36,045 bases of DNA, from positions 1 through 36,045 of the forward strand of contig JAKBBM010000021.1 of NCBI GenBank assembly GCA_021808545.1, in the 5' to 3' direction. The notes below the pieces were generated by a model, which was not told the DNA's origin, searched no databases, and was given only the letters and a program-made list of their open reading frames with translations. A program made the position numbers and the translations under genes. Position 1 is the first letter of the stretch, and each line of letters opens with the position of its first letter. The DNA comes from Pseudomonadota bacterium. GTDB lineage: Bacteria; Pseudomonadota; Alphaproteobacteria; Acetobacterales; Acetobacteraceae. Positions 16,657 through 23,776 of this stretch are shown piece by piece.

Positions 16657-17754
16657 TCAAGCCAGGGCGTCCACCCTGAGGATCAGGGCCAGCCCATCTT
16701 CGCCAAACAAGCAGGAACGCGCTGGGTTTATGCCAATACCAACCGTCTGGTTAGGGTGGATGCGCGCCTCATCCGGTGCCTTGATAATCAGCAGATCATC
16801 CTGCGGCGTGCGCACATGCACCAGCATCTCAGCCCCCAAATGCTCCACCACCTCAACCTTGCCGCGCAGCGCGCCATCATCAGCCAAGTTCAGGCTTTCC
16901 GGGCGCAAGCCAAGCGTCACCCGCGCGCCAGTCTTAACCAAAGCGTCACGCGCCGGCACCGCCAGGCTCTCCCCGCCCGGCAGTGTCAGCCGCACGGCCG
17001 CGCCATCATGCCCGGCCACCGCCACCTCCAGCATGTTCATGCGCGGCGAGCCGATAAACCCGGCCACGAATTTGCTCGCCGGGTTACGGTAGAGTTCCAG
17101 CGGCGCGCCCACCTGCTCCACGCGCCCGCCATTCAGCACCACAATACGGTCGGCCATGGTCATGGCCTCAACCTGGTCATGCGTTACATACACCATGGTT
17201 GCTTCAAGCTCCTGGTGCAGCTTGGCAATTTCGGTGCGCATCTGCACGCGCAGCGCGGCATCCAGATTGGAGAGCGGCTCGTCGAAGAGAAAACATTTCG
17301 GATTACGTACAATAGCGCGGCCAATGGCAACGCGCTGGCGCTGTCCGCCCGAGAGCATTTTCGGCCGCCGATCCAACAATGCCTCCAATTGCAAAATCCG
17401 CGCGGCCTGCGCCACCTTAGCCGCAATCTCCGCCTTGGGCTTTCCTGCCATCTTCAGCGCAAACCCCATATTTCCTGCCACCGTCATATGCGGGTACAAC
17501 GCGTAAGACTGGAACACCATGGCCAGTTCGCGCTCATCTGGCGGAATCTCATTGGCGCGCACACCATCAATCAGCAACTCCCCGGCGCTAATCTCCTCCA
17601 GCCCCGCGATCATGCGCAACAGCGTGGATTTGCCACAGCCCGACGGCCCCACAAACACCACGAATTCGCGATCCTTGATGCTCAGATCGACACCTTTTAC
17701 AACCTCTCCGGTGCCATAGGTCTTGCGCACGCCGCGCAGTTCAAGCGTTGCCAT
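16657..17754 (-). CDS. smoK: ABC transporter ATP-binding protein, polyol type (SmoK/UgpC/MalK family)
   Basis: The 365-residue ATPase energises the sugar-alcohol importer encoded just upstream. Walker A GPSGCGKST is at about residues 36-44, the Q-loop is VFQSYALYPHMTV, the signature LSGGQRQRVAIGRA, and Walker B CFLFDEPLSNLDA, followed by VTHDQVEA (H-loop). The last 120 residues form the regulatory TOBE/OB region typical of the MalK/UgpC subgroup (GLRPESLNL). AGGAGA precedes the ATG by 5 bases. Gene order ATPase-permease-permease-binding protein, beside a mannitol-type dehydrogenase, matches alphaproteobacterial smo clusters. The ATPase call is certain; the symbol rests on context. Some MalK-type ATPases serve several importers, so this one may too. 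Confidence 0.88.
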   Translation of the reverse strand: MATLELRGVRKTYGTGEVVKGVDLSIKDREFVVFVGPSGCGKSTLLRMIAGLEEISAGELLIDGVRANEIPPDERELAMVFQSYALYPHMTVAGNMGFALKMAGKPKAEIAAKVAQAARILQLEALLDRRPKMLSGGQRQRVAIGRAIVRNPKCFLFDEPLSNLDAALRVQMRTEIAKLHQELEATMVYVTHDQVEAMTMADRIVVLNGGRVEQVGAPLELYRNPASKFVAGFIGSPRMNMLEVAVAGHDGAAVRLTLPGGESLAVPARDALVKTGARVTLGLRPESLNLADDGALRGKVEVVEHLGAEMLVHVRTPQDDLLIIKAPDEARIHPNQTVGIGINPARSCLFGEDGLALILRVDALA

Positions 17755-17767
17755 GGTGTCTCCTTAC

Positions 17768-18586
17768 TTACTTTACCGCGCCAAAGGTCAGGCCGCGGAC
17801 GAGATGGCGTTGCGTGAGGCTGCCAAACAGCAGCACGGGGGCCACCGCCAGCACCGAGGCGGCGGAGAGCTTGGCCCAGAACAGCCCCTCGGGCTGCGAA
17901 AAGCGGGTGATAAAAGCCGCGAGCGTGCCGGCATGGGCGGCGGTGAGGTTAATGCTCCAGAAGGATTCATTCCACGCCAAGATAATGGACAGCAAGGCCG
18001 TGGAAGCAATGCCAGGTGCGGCCAGCGGTAGCAACAGATGCTGCATTTGCTGGCGCGTATTTACCCCGTCCACCAACGCCGCTTCCAAAATAGCCGCTGG
18101 AATATCTTTAAAGAATGAAAACAGCATCCATATCACCAGCGGCAGGTTCATCAGCATGTTCAGGATGATAAGTCCGGTGCGCGTATCCAGCAGCCCAACA
18201 TCGCGATAGATGAGATAAACCGGCACAAGTGCGCCCACGGGCGGCAACATCTTGGTGGAGAGCATCCAGATCAGCAGCCCTTGCGTGTGCCGCCCCGGCC
18301 GGAACGCCATGGCATAGGCAGCGGGAAAAGCGATGATCACGGCAAACAGCGTCGCGCCCAGACTGACGATGATGCTGTTAAGCGCGAAACTCAAATACCC
18401 TGTCTGCGCCGTGGCGGCGGCAAAACTGCCAAGCACGGGCTTGAAGATCAGCAAGGGCGGCACGGCGATGGCGGCACGCTCGGTCTTGAATGCAGTCACC
18501 AGCATCCAGATGATGGGAAACGCAATCAGCAGGGCCGCGAACCAGGCCGCAAGCCCGGTCAGCCGGGAGAGGAAAGAACGCTGCAT
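17768..18586 (-). CDS. smoG: Polyol ABC transporter permease (MalG/SmoG-like)
   Basis: A 272-residue inner-membrane protein with about six hydrophobic segments: FAALLIAFPIIWMLVTAF near the N-terminus, LNSIIVSLGATLFAVIIAF, LIWMLSTKMLPPVGALVPVY, and LSAASVLAVAPVLLF near the C-terminus. The EAA loop that couples to the ATPase is EAALVDGVNTRQQMQHLLLP, followed by LAAPGIA. It is the second permease of the importer, of the MalG group. The start is 7 bases after the stop of the first permease gene, and the ATPase gene follows after 13 bases. Polyol specificity is inferred from neighbours, not from this protein. Confidence 0.87.
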   Translation of the reverse strand: MQRSFLSRLTGLAAWFAALLIAFPIIWMLVTAFKTERAAIAVPPLLIFKPVLGSFAAATAQTGYLSFALNSIIVSLGATLFAVIIAFPAAYAMAFRPGRHTQGLLIWMLSTKMLPPVGALVPVYLIYRDVGLLDTRTGLIILNMLMNLPLVIWMLFSFFKDIPAAILEAALVDGVNTRQQMQHLLLPLAAPGIASTALLSIILAWNESFWSINLTAAHAGTLAAFITRFSQPEGLFWAKLSAASVLAVAPVLLFGSLTQRHLVRGLTFGAVK

Positions 18587-18593
18587 GCTCCAC

Positions 18594-19481
18594 CTACCGG
18601 TTCAAGCTGCGCGCGACACTGCGCATAAGGAACAGGCCAACAATATTGGCCAGCACAATGGCCAGCACCCCAGCCGCCGAGGCCCCGCCCACATTAAAAT
18701 CGAGCAGGGCGCGGATATAGACGAGAAAGGTCAGCGTCGTCGTCGCATCGCCCGGCCCGCCGGAGGTTGTGGTCAGAATCTCGGCGAAGATCGAGAGCAG
18801 GAAAATCGTTTCCATCATCACCACAATGGCGACCGGCCGGCCCAGATGCGGCAGGATGATATAACGCAACCGCGCGAGCGGCCCCGCACCATCCATGCGC
18901 GCGGCCTCAATCTGGCTGGAATCAAGCGATTGTAACGCGGTCAGCAAAATAAGCGTGGCAAATGGGATCCATTCCCAAGATACAATGATAATCAGCGCCA
19001 CCATGGGCGCTGTGCTGAACCAGGGAATGACGGGCAGGCCAAACAGGCCCATCATCCAGCCCAGCAGGCCGTTCAGCGGGTTGAGCAGCAGATTCTTCCA
19101 AATCAGCGCCGCCACCGGCGGCATGACGAAAAAGGGCGAGATGGCGAATAGCCGCGCTGCGCCGCGCCCGGGAAATTCGGCGTTCAGCAGCAGTGCCAGC
19201 GCCGTTCCCACAATGAGCGAAATGACCAGCACACTGGCCACCAGAATGATGCTGTTGGCAATCGCCGTCAGTGAGCCCGGATCGGAGAAGAGCAGGTCGT
19301 AATTGCGCAGCCCGACAAAGAAATGCCGCCCCGGATCGAGCAGATTATAATACCGCGTGGAGTACCACAAGGTCATGGCCAGCGGCACAACGGACCATAT
19401 GCCCAGCACAATTACAGCGGGGCTGAGCAGCGGCCAGCCGCGTCCCTCGCGCCGCCCTCCAACCTTCGTTCCGCCCGCCAT
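18594..19481 (-). CDS. smoF: Polyol ABC transporter permease (MalF/SmoF-like)
   Basis: A 295-residue inner-membrane protein of the MalF group. Membrane segments include LLSPAVIVLGIWSVVPLAMT, ANSIILVASVLVISLIVGTA and SAAGVLAIVLANIVGLFLM. The coupling loop reads IEAARMDGAGPLARLRYIILP, the EAA motif of ABC permeases. I chose the ATG at 19481 because an AGGGGGTGG ribosome binding site lies just upstream; a GTG four codons earlier (19493) is the alternative. The gene follows smoE by 18 bases. With smoG it forms the translocation pore. Confidence 0.87.
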   Translation of the reverse strand: MAGGTKVGGRREGRGWPLLSPAVIVLGIWSVVPLAMTLWYSTRYYNLLDPGRHFFVGLRNYDLLFSDPGSLTAIANSIILVASVLVISLIVGTALALLLNAEFPGRGAARLFAISPFFVMPPVAALIWKNLLLNPLNGLLGWMMGLFGLPVIPWFSTAPMVALIIIVSWEWIPFATLILLTALQSLDSSQIEAARMDGAGPLARLRYIILPHLGRPVAIVVMMETIFLLSIFAEILTTTSGGPGDATTTLTFLVYIRALLDFNVGGASAAGVLAIVLANIVGLFLMRSVARSLNR

Positions 19482-19499
19482 TATGAGCGCCACCCCCTA

Positions 19500-20822
19500 T
19501 TACGGCCCGCCATAGCCAGCCGCCTCAATCGCATTTTTCGCCGAACGCTGCGCTCGCTTCAGCGCCTGCGCCACACTCATGCGCCCGGCCAGCGCGCCCG
19601 CCATATCCTGCCCCACGCTGGTGCCAATCCCGTCAAAGGCGGGAATATCGACATATTGAATCCCCGTATAAGGCACCGGCGTGGCGGTGGGGTGTTTGGT
19701 ATCTGCCGTTTCCACCGCATGCGCCACCAGCGGCGCAAAGGGGGCCGCGGCCAGATAAGCCGGGTTGGCATAGGTGGATTTACGCGTGCCCGCCGGCACC
19801 GCCACCCAGCCCTGATCCTTGGCCACCATCTCGATATATTGTTTCGAGGTTGCCCATTCGATGAATTTCTTCGCCGCCGCCTCATGCCGCGAGGATGATG
19901 GAATGGCGAACGACCAGGCCCACAACCAGTGCGAGCCGTTGGGCGTAACCTGCACCGGCGCATCCACCATGCCGGTCACCTTCGCCACCGTTGACTGGCT
20001 GGGGTCATACAAGCTGCCGGCAGCGATGGTGGAATCCACCCACATCGCGCATTTACCGGCGGCAAACAGCGCCAGATTCTCGGTAAAGCCGTTAGAGGCG
20101 GCATTAGGCGGCCCATCCCGGCGCAGCAGCTTCACGTAAAATGAAATCGCCTTATGCCAGGCTGGGCTTTCCAATTGCGGCTGCCATTTCATATTGAACC
20201 AGCGCCCGCCAAACGTGTTCACAAGCGTGGTGATATAGGCCATGTTCTCGCCCATGCCGGGCAGGCCGCGCAGGCACACGCCATACACGCCATGCGCCTT
20301 GTCGGTCAGCTTATTCGCGAATTGCGCGATCTGCGTATAGGTCGGGTGCGCGGGCATGCTTAGCCCCGCCTTTTTGAACAAATCCTTACGGTAATAGGTC
20401 ACCGAGCTTTCGGCATAAAATGGAAGCGCATAAAGTGCCCCCTTATAAGAAAGCTCATCGCGCACCGTGGGAAACACATCGTCCAGATCGTAGGAGGCCG
20501 GCAGATTGGTCAGCTTATCCAGCCAACCCGAACGCGCCCAAAGCGGCGTTTCATACGGCCCGATCATCACCACATCGAACCCACCCGATTTGGTCGCGAC
20601 ATCCATGGTCACGCGCTGGCGCAGGCGGTTTTCCGGCAGCACCACCCAGTTAAGGTGAATTCCGGTGGCCTTGGTAAAGGCCGGAGAGAGTTTTTGCAGC
20701 GTGACCATGTCGGGATTGTTCACAATCGCCACGGCCAGCGTCTCGGCCCGGGCCGCGCGCACGGCACCCGCCCCCCCCCCCAATATCAGCGCAACCGCCA
20801 GAACAGCTCTTCTCATTGACAT
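19500..20822 (-). CDS. smoE: Polyol ABC transporter, periplasmic substrate-binding protein (SmoE-like)
   Basis: The 440-residue protein is an extracellular solute-binding protein family 1 member for a sugar-alcohol importer. MSMRRAVLAVALILGG begins a signal peptide, with cleavage likely after AARAE or nearby (mature start near TLAVAIV). Family-type features include GGFDVVMIGPYETPLWARSG, LPFYAESSVTYYRKDLF, and SHWLWAWSFAIPSSS near the hinge. I chose the ATG at 20822 because CGGAGA lies at the usual distance and a clean signal peptide starts there; an in-frame ATG at 20861 lacks a site. An 11-base G run lies in the signal-peptide codons, so slippage would abolish the product. First gene of smoE-F-G-K. 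Ligand (sorbitol, mannitol or similar) is inferred from the adjacent dehydrogenase. Confidence 0.87.
   Translation of the reverse strand: MSMRRAVLAVALILGGGAGAVRAARAETLAVAIVNNPDMVTLQKLSPAFTKATGIHLNWVVLPENRLRQRVTMDVATKSGGFDVVMIGPYETPLWARSGWLDKLTNLPASYDLDDVFPTVRDELSYKGALYALPFYAESSVTYYRKDLFKKAGLSMPAHPTYTQIAQFANKLTDKAHGVYGVCLRGLPGMGENMAYITTLVNTFGGRWFNMKWQPQLESPAWHKAISFYVKLLRRDGPPNAASNGFTENLALFAAGKCAMWVDSTIAAGSLYDPSQSTVAKVTGMVDAPVQVTPNGSHWLWAWSFAIPSSSRHEAAAKKFIEWATSKQYIEMVAKDQGWVAVPAGTRKSTYANPAYLAAAPFAPLVAHAVETADTKHPTATPVPYTGIQYVDIPAFDGIGTSVGQDMAGALAGRMSVAQALKRAQRSAKNAIEAAGYGGP
20771..20781. repeat. Homopolymer of 11 C (G on the coding strand) in the smoE signal-peptide region
   Basis: Eleven consecutive C bases on the plus strand encode the Gly-Gly-Gly part of the SmoE signal peptide, about 14 codons after the start. 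A change of one base would shift the frame and end translation early. Length is at the level where slipped-strand errors become frequent in many bacteria. It could also be the site of a sequencing error. Confidence 0.85.
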
Positions 20823-21226
20823 GGGCTCAGTCTCCGAAATGGCCTCCGCTTGAAACTTCATTTATGGAACTTCGTCAAGTTTGAGGGCTAAAAACCATTA
20901 AAAATCAACATCCCAAAACAAAAACCCTCCTTCATCCCCGTTTCTTTTTTTCTTTTAAAAAAACAAAGCTCTTATCATTTCATCTTTTTTTCGCAGGTAC
21001 CAGCCCCTGGCAAAACGTCCAAACCACCGCGTCAAAATCCAAAAGACCATTCCGTAATCTTGGCTTTTCGCACTTGCCTTTTCATTTCTTTATAGATTCG
21101 TCTTAGTCTTTAGCCGCGCCCTTCCAACACTTCATCATCATATCACGACATAATCCCCGCCATGCTTGGCACGTCCCTCCCCCCGTGCTTTAAACCGCGC
21201 GCGATTTCATGAAGAAAGGATAGTCG
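20823..21226. promoter_or_regulatory. Divergent intergenic region between smoE and the HAD phosphatase
   Basis: About 400 bases with no gene I can support. It must hold the promoter of the smoEFGK unit and that of the plus-strand phosphatase gene. The stretch 20880-21000 is AT-rich with long T and A runs (TTTCTTTTTTTCTTTTAAAA). I found no convincing inverted repeat or consensus promoter. AAAGGA at 21215-21220 is the ribosome binding site for the phosphatase. Confidence 0.4.
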
Positions 21227-21919
21227 ATGACGCAGATCACGCCAGCCGCCCCCCCGATCGAAGCCGTGATTTTCGATATGGACGGCTTGCTGCTCGATAC
21301 AGAGAGCCTGGCGATGGACGCGCTGATGAGTGCCGGACAGGCGCTTGGCTACGACATGACGCGCGATTTCTGCCATTCCCTGATCGGCGCGCCGATGGAT
21401 CGCTGCCACGCCCTGGCGGTGGCAACCTATGGCCAGGATTTTCCCGTTGCCCGCTATTTCGAGCTGCAGGAGGTTCATCTTCGCCAACTCGTCAATGACG
21501 GCAAAATGAACCTTAAAATCGGCGTGCTGGAATTGCTGGATGAGCTGGATGCGCGCGGCATCAAGCGTGCCATCGCCACCTCATCCAGCCGCATGCGCAC
21601 CGATCATCATCTTGGCCTGGTCGGCATCGCGCAGCGTTTTGCCCACATCGTCACGCGCGACGATGTCTCGCGCGGCAAACCGCATCCAGACCCCTACCTC
21701 AAGGCGGCTGAATTGCTGGCGGTAGACCCGCAAGCCTGTCTGGCGCTGGAGGATTCCTATAATGGCGTACGGGCCGCGCACGCGGCGGGCATGCGCGTGA
21801 TCATGGTGCCGGATTTACTGGAACCCACGGAAGAAATGCACGACAAAGCCCTTCGCATCGCCCGCGACCTGCATGAGGTACGGATCTGCCTGGGCTCGCT
21901 GCACGCGCCCATCGCTTAA
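21227..21919 (+). CDS. HAD-superfamily phosphatase (beta-phosphoglucomutase-like subgroup)
   Basis: A 230-residue soluble HAD subfamily IA protein. The four motifs are all present: motif I VIFDMDGLLLDTE (nucleophile Asp, about residue 18), motif II AIATSSS, motif III Lys in RGKPHPDPYL, and motif IV LALEDSYNG. The helical cap lies between about residues 30 and 90. Such proteins act as sugar-phosphate or polyol-phosphate phosphatases, or as phosphomutases. Placement between a polyol importer and a polyol dehydrogenase suggests a role in the same pathway, but no substrate can be named. AAAGGA lies 6 bases before the ATG. The gene converges with the dehydrogenase, 21 bases away, with a strong hairpin between them. 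Confidence 0.85.
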   Translation: MTQITPAAPPIEAVIFDMDGLLLDTESLAMDALMSAGQALGYDMTRDFCHSLIGAPMDRCHALAVATYGQDFPVARYFELQEVHLRQLVNDGKMNLKIGVLELLDELDARGIKRAIATSSSRMRTDHHLGLVGIAQRFAHIVTRDDVSRGKPHPDPYLKAAELLAVDPQACLALEDSYNGVRAAHAAGMRVIMVPDLLEPTEEMHDKALRIARDLHEVRICLGSLHAPIA

Positions 21920-21928
21920 CCCCTCCCC

Positions 21929-21955
21929 CTGGCGGCGGCATCAGCCCGCCGCCAG
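21929..21955. terminator. GC-rich hairpin between convergent genes
   Basis: CTGGCGGCGG and CCGCCGCCAG form a perfect 10-bp stem with a 7-base loop. It sits just after the phosphatase stop and includes the dehydrogenase stop codon. Because the genes converge, it could stop transcription from both sides. No T run follows on either strand, so it is not a classical intrinsic terminator. Confidence 0.45.
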
Positions 21956-23413
21956 CAATTCCGCCAGTCGGTCGCGCACCACCTCACGCACCGGCAGGGT
22001 TGCCAGATCGTGCAGGTCGCGCGCAAGTTCCTCCACCACGGCCTCATGGTTGGGCAGTTTTGGGCCAAATACCTCCTCAAGCCCCAGGAAGGAGCGCGCC
22101 AGCACCATCGGGTCGCCGCCCGCCGCCGCGCACAGGCGCTTCATTTCGTCTTTTTTCTGGTCGATCAGCAGCACCTGCGGGCCTTTTGTCTCATGCTGCG
22201 TGAACCAGCGGATCCAGGCCGCCGCCACCAATATCGTGCAGGGGCCAGAGCGCCCTTCCTGCAAATTTTCCCGCAAGGGACGCATCAGCCGGGTTGCGAA
22301 CTTGGCAGAGCCATTACGGCCAATGCGCGACACGTCGTGCCTTATCGCCGGGTTGCGCAGCCGCGCCATTAAATCGGCCACGTAAGCACGCAACCGGTCC
22401 GGCGCCATATCCAGCGTCGCCCCCTGTTCACGCAACATGAACGCCTCGGCCAGTTCGGCGAAAAGCGGGTCGGCCACGGTCTCGGCAATGGTCTTGTAGC
22501 CGGCCAGCGCGCCCAAATAGGCCAGCAGCATATGCGTGCCGTTCAGCAGCCGGAGCTTGGCCAGCTCAAACGGCCGTACATCGCGCACGAACTGCGCGCC
22601 GGCCGCCTCCCACAACGGGCGCGGCCCGTCAAACTCCTCGATCACCCATTGGATATAAGGTTCCATGGAGACAGGGGCGGCATCATACAGCCCCAGCAGG
22701 CGCTCGGCATCCTCGCGGTCGGCCGAGGTGGCGGCAGGCACAATACGGTCCACCATGGTATTGGGAAAACATACATTGGCATCAATCCAGCTGGCGAGCG
22801 TATCGTCGCGCATGGCCGCGAAATTGGCTACGGCCCGGCGCAGCGTGCGCCCATTATCAGAGACATTGTCGCACGAGATGATCACCGGCGGTACCGTGCC
22901 GGCATCGCGCACCTTACGCAAACCATAGGCAATGGCGCCGATGGCGCTGCGCGGATGCGCGGGGTGGCGCAGATCGTGCAGCACGTCGAGATGGTCTTTC
23001 TGCAGCCGTCCGCTGGCCGGCTCCAGCAAATAGCCGGGCGGGGTTATAGTCAGGGTCACGATGCGGGTCTGCGGGTCGGCAATACGCTGCGGCAGGGGCT
23101 TAGGGTCGGTTGGGGCGTGGATCACCTCTCGCAAGGTGCCGATAATTTCGGCCCTGGTACCGGCCGCGCTGCGCTCCAGCAGGGTGTAGAGCCCATCTTG
23201 CGGCTGCAATTGGCCGGGGACGGTCATACGGGTCATGCTGGCGGCGGCAATGCCCCAGCGCAAGCCTTCTTCACCTTGCGCCTCGATTGCACGTTGCGTG
23301 GCGAAGGCTTGATGCGCCCTATGGAACGCGCCGCATCCCAGATGGAGAATACCACAAGACAAAGCCGCCGGATCGTAACGCGGGCGGCGCACTTTTGGCT
23401 TTACCTCATTCAA
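21941..23413 (-). CDS. mtlK: Mannitol/polyol dehydrogenase (long-chain, MtlK-like), N-terminus possibly disrupted
   Basis: The 490 residues shown match the polyol-specific long-chain dehydrogenase family (mannitol 2-dehydrogenase, fructuronate reductase), which oxidises a polyol to a ketose with NAD. GILHLGCGAFHRAHQAF is the Rossmann signature; the catalytic block KLRLLNGTHMLLAYLG holds the Lys and Asn-x-x-His residues. The coordinate start is a TTG without a good ribosome binding site. The family N-terminus (usually L-S-x-A-T-L before the Pro-Arg-Tyr-Asp) is encoded in frame further upstream as KRLSRATL, but no start codon leads into it. A GTG at 23495 with AAGGAG 8 bases ahead runs 20 codons in another frame to a stop at 23433. 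A one-base change in a 6-C run at 23446-23451 would join the two (gene then 21941-23495). Specificity for mannitol, sorbitol or arabitol is open. Confidence 0.82.
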   Translation of the reverse strand: MNEVKPKVRRPRYDPAALSCGILHLGCGAFHRAHQAFATQRAIEAQGEEGLRWGIAAASMTRMTVPGQLQPQDGLYTLLERSAAGTRAEIIGTLREVIHAPTDPKPLPQRIADPQTRIVTLTITPPGYLLEPASGRLQKDHLDVLHDLRHPAHPRSAIGAIAYGLRKVRDAGTVPPVIISCDNVSDNGRTLRRAVANFAAMRDDTLASWIDANVCFPNTMVDRIVPAATSADREDAERLLGLYDAAPVSMEPYIQWVIEEFDGPRPLWEAAGAQFVRDVRPFELAKLRLLNGTHMLLAYLGALAGYKTIAETVADPLFAELAEAFMLREQGATLDMAPDRLRAYVADLMARLRNPAIRHDVSRIGRNGSAKFATRLMRPLRENLQEGRSGPCTILVAAAWIRWFTQHETKGPQVLLIDQKKDEMKRLCAAAGGDPMVLARSFLGLEEVFGPKLPNHEAVVEELARDLHDLATLPVREVVRDRLAELLAAG

Positions 23414-23680
23414 CGTGGCGCGTGACAGCCGCTTAACGCCCGGCAGGGGGGAGGAACTCTGCGCTGGCGTCGATCCGGCTAAATTCCGCAGTCACAAAAA
23501 CATCTCCTTATCAAAACAAATAAATATTCACCAAAATCAACAAATCCCGCATCATTCCCACAATCTTGGATAAACGATGAGAAACGAAAAGGCGAATAAA
23601 AATTTATGAATAAATCGCACAAACAAAGACAACAAGCCTTGCGCTTCAAAAAAAACTACGCTAGTTCCCCGCTCTACTCG

Positions 23681-23776
23681 TTTGGACCCGGTGCAAATCC
23701 GGGTGGCTCTTCCGGCCGCTTATCCGCCGGATAACGATATGGGCAACCTTAACAAATCACCGGAGGTTGGGTGGTT
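23681..23776 (+). promoter_or_regulatory. Structured 5' leader of the SulP transporter gene (candidate cis-regulatory RNA)
   Basis: Two hairpins stand in a row before the gene. ACCCGG/CCGGGT at 23686-23704 has a TGCAAAT loop. TCCGGC/GCCGGA at 23711-23731 has a 9-base loop whose TTATCC can also pair with GGATAA at 23729-23734, an alternative fold. A third stem, CAACCT (23744-23749) with AGGTTG (23764-23769), would cover part of the GGAGG ribosome binding site at 23762-23766. This looks like a translation-control leader. A motif named sul1 is known upstream of sulfate transporters in alphaproteobacteria; I cannot confirm from memory that this matches its consensus. The 140 bases further upstream are AT-rich and hold no gene. 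Confidence 0.5.

Noticed and set aside
16756-17817. 353-codon plus-strand open frame across the ABC ATPase gene
   Set aside because: Antisense to smoK with His/Arg-rich composition and no recognisable motif.
20880-21000. T/A-rich tract in the smoE upstream region considered as a terminator or origin
   Set aside because: No stable GC-rich stem precedes the T runs and no repeated DnaA-like boxes are seen.
22532-23425. 297-codon plus-strand open frame across the dehydrogenase gene
   Set aside because: Antisense to the dehydrogenase, which has the family catalytic block; no motif in the shadow frame.
23684-23704. T-arm-like sequence (GGTGCAAATCC) in the SulP leader, considered as a tRNA remnant
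   Set aside because: No acceptor, D or anticodon arm could be fitted around it. It is better explained as a leader hairpin.
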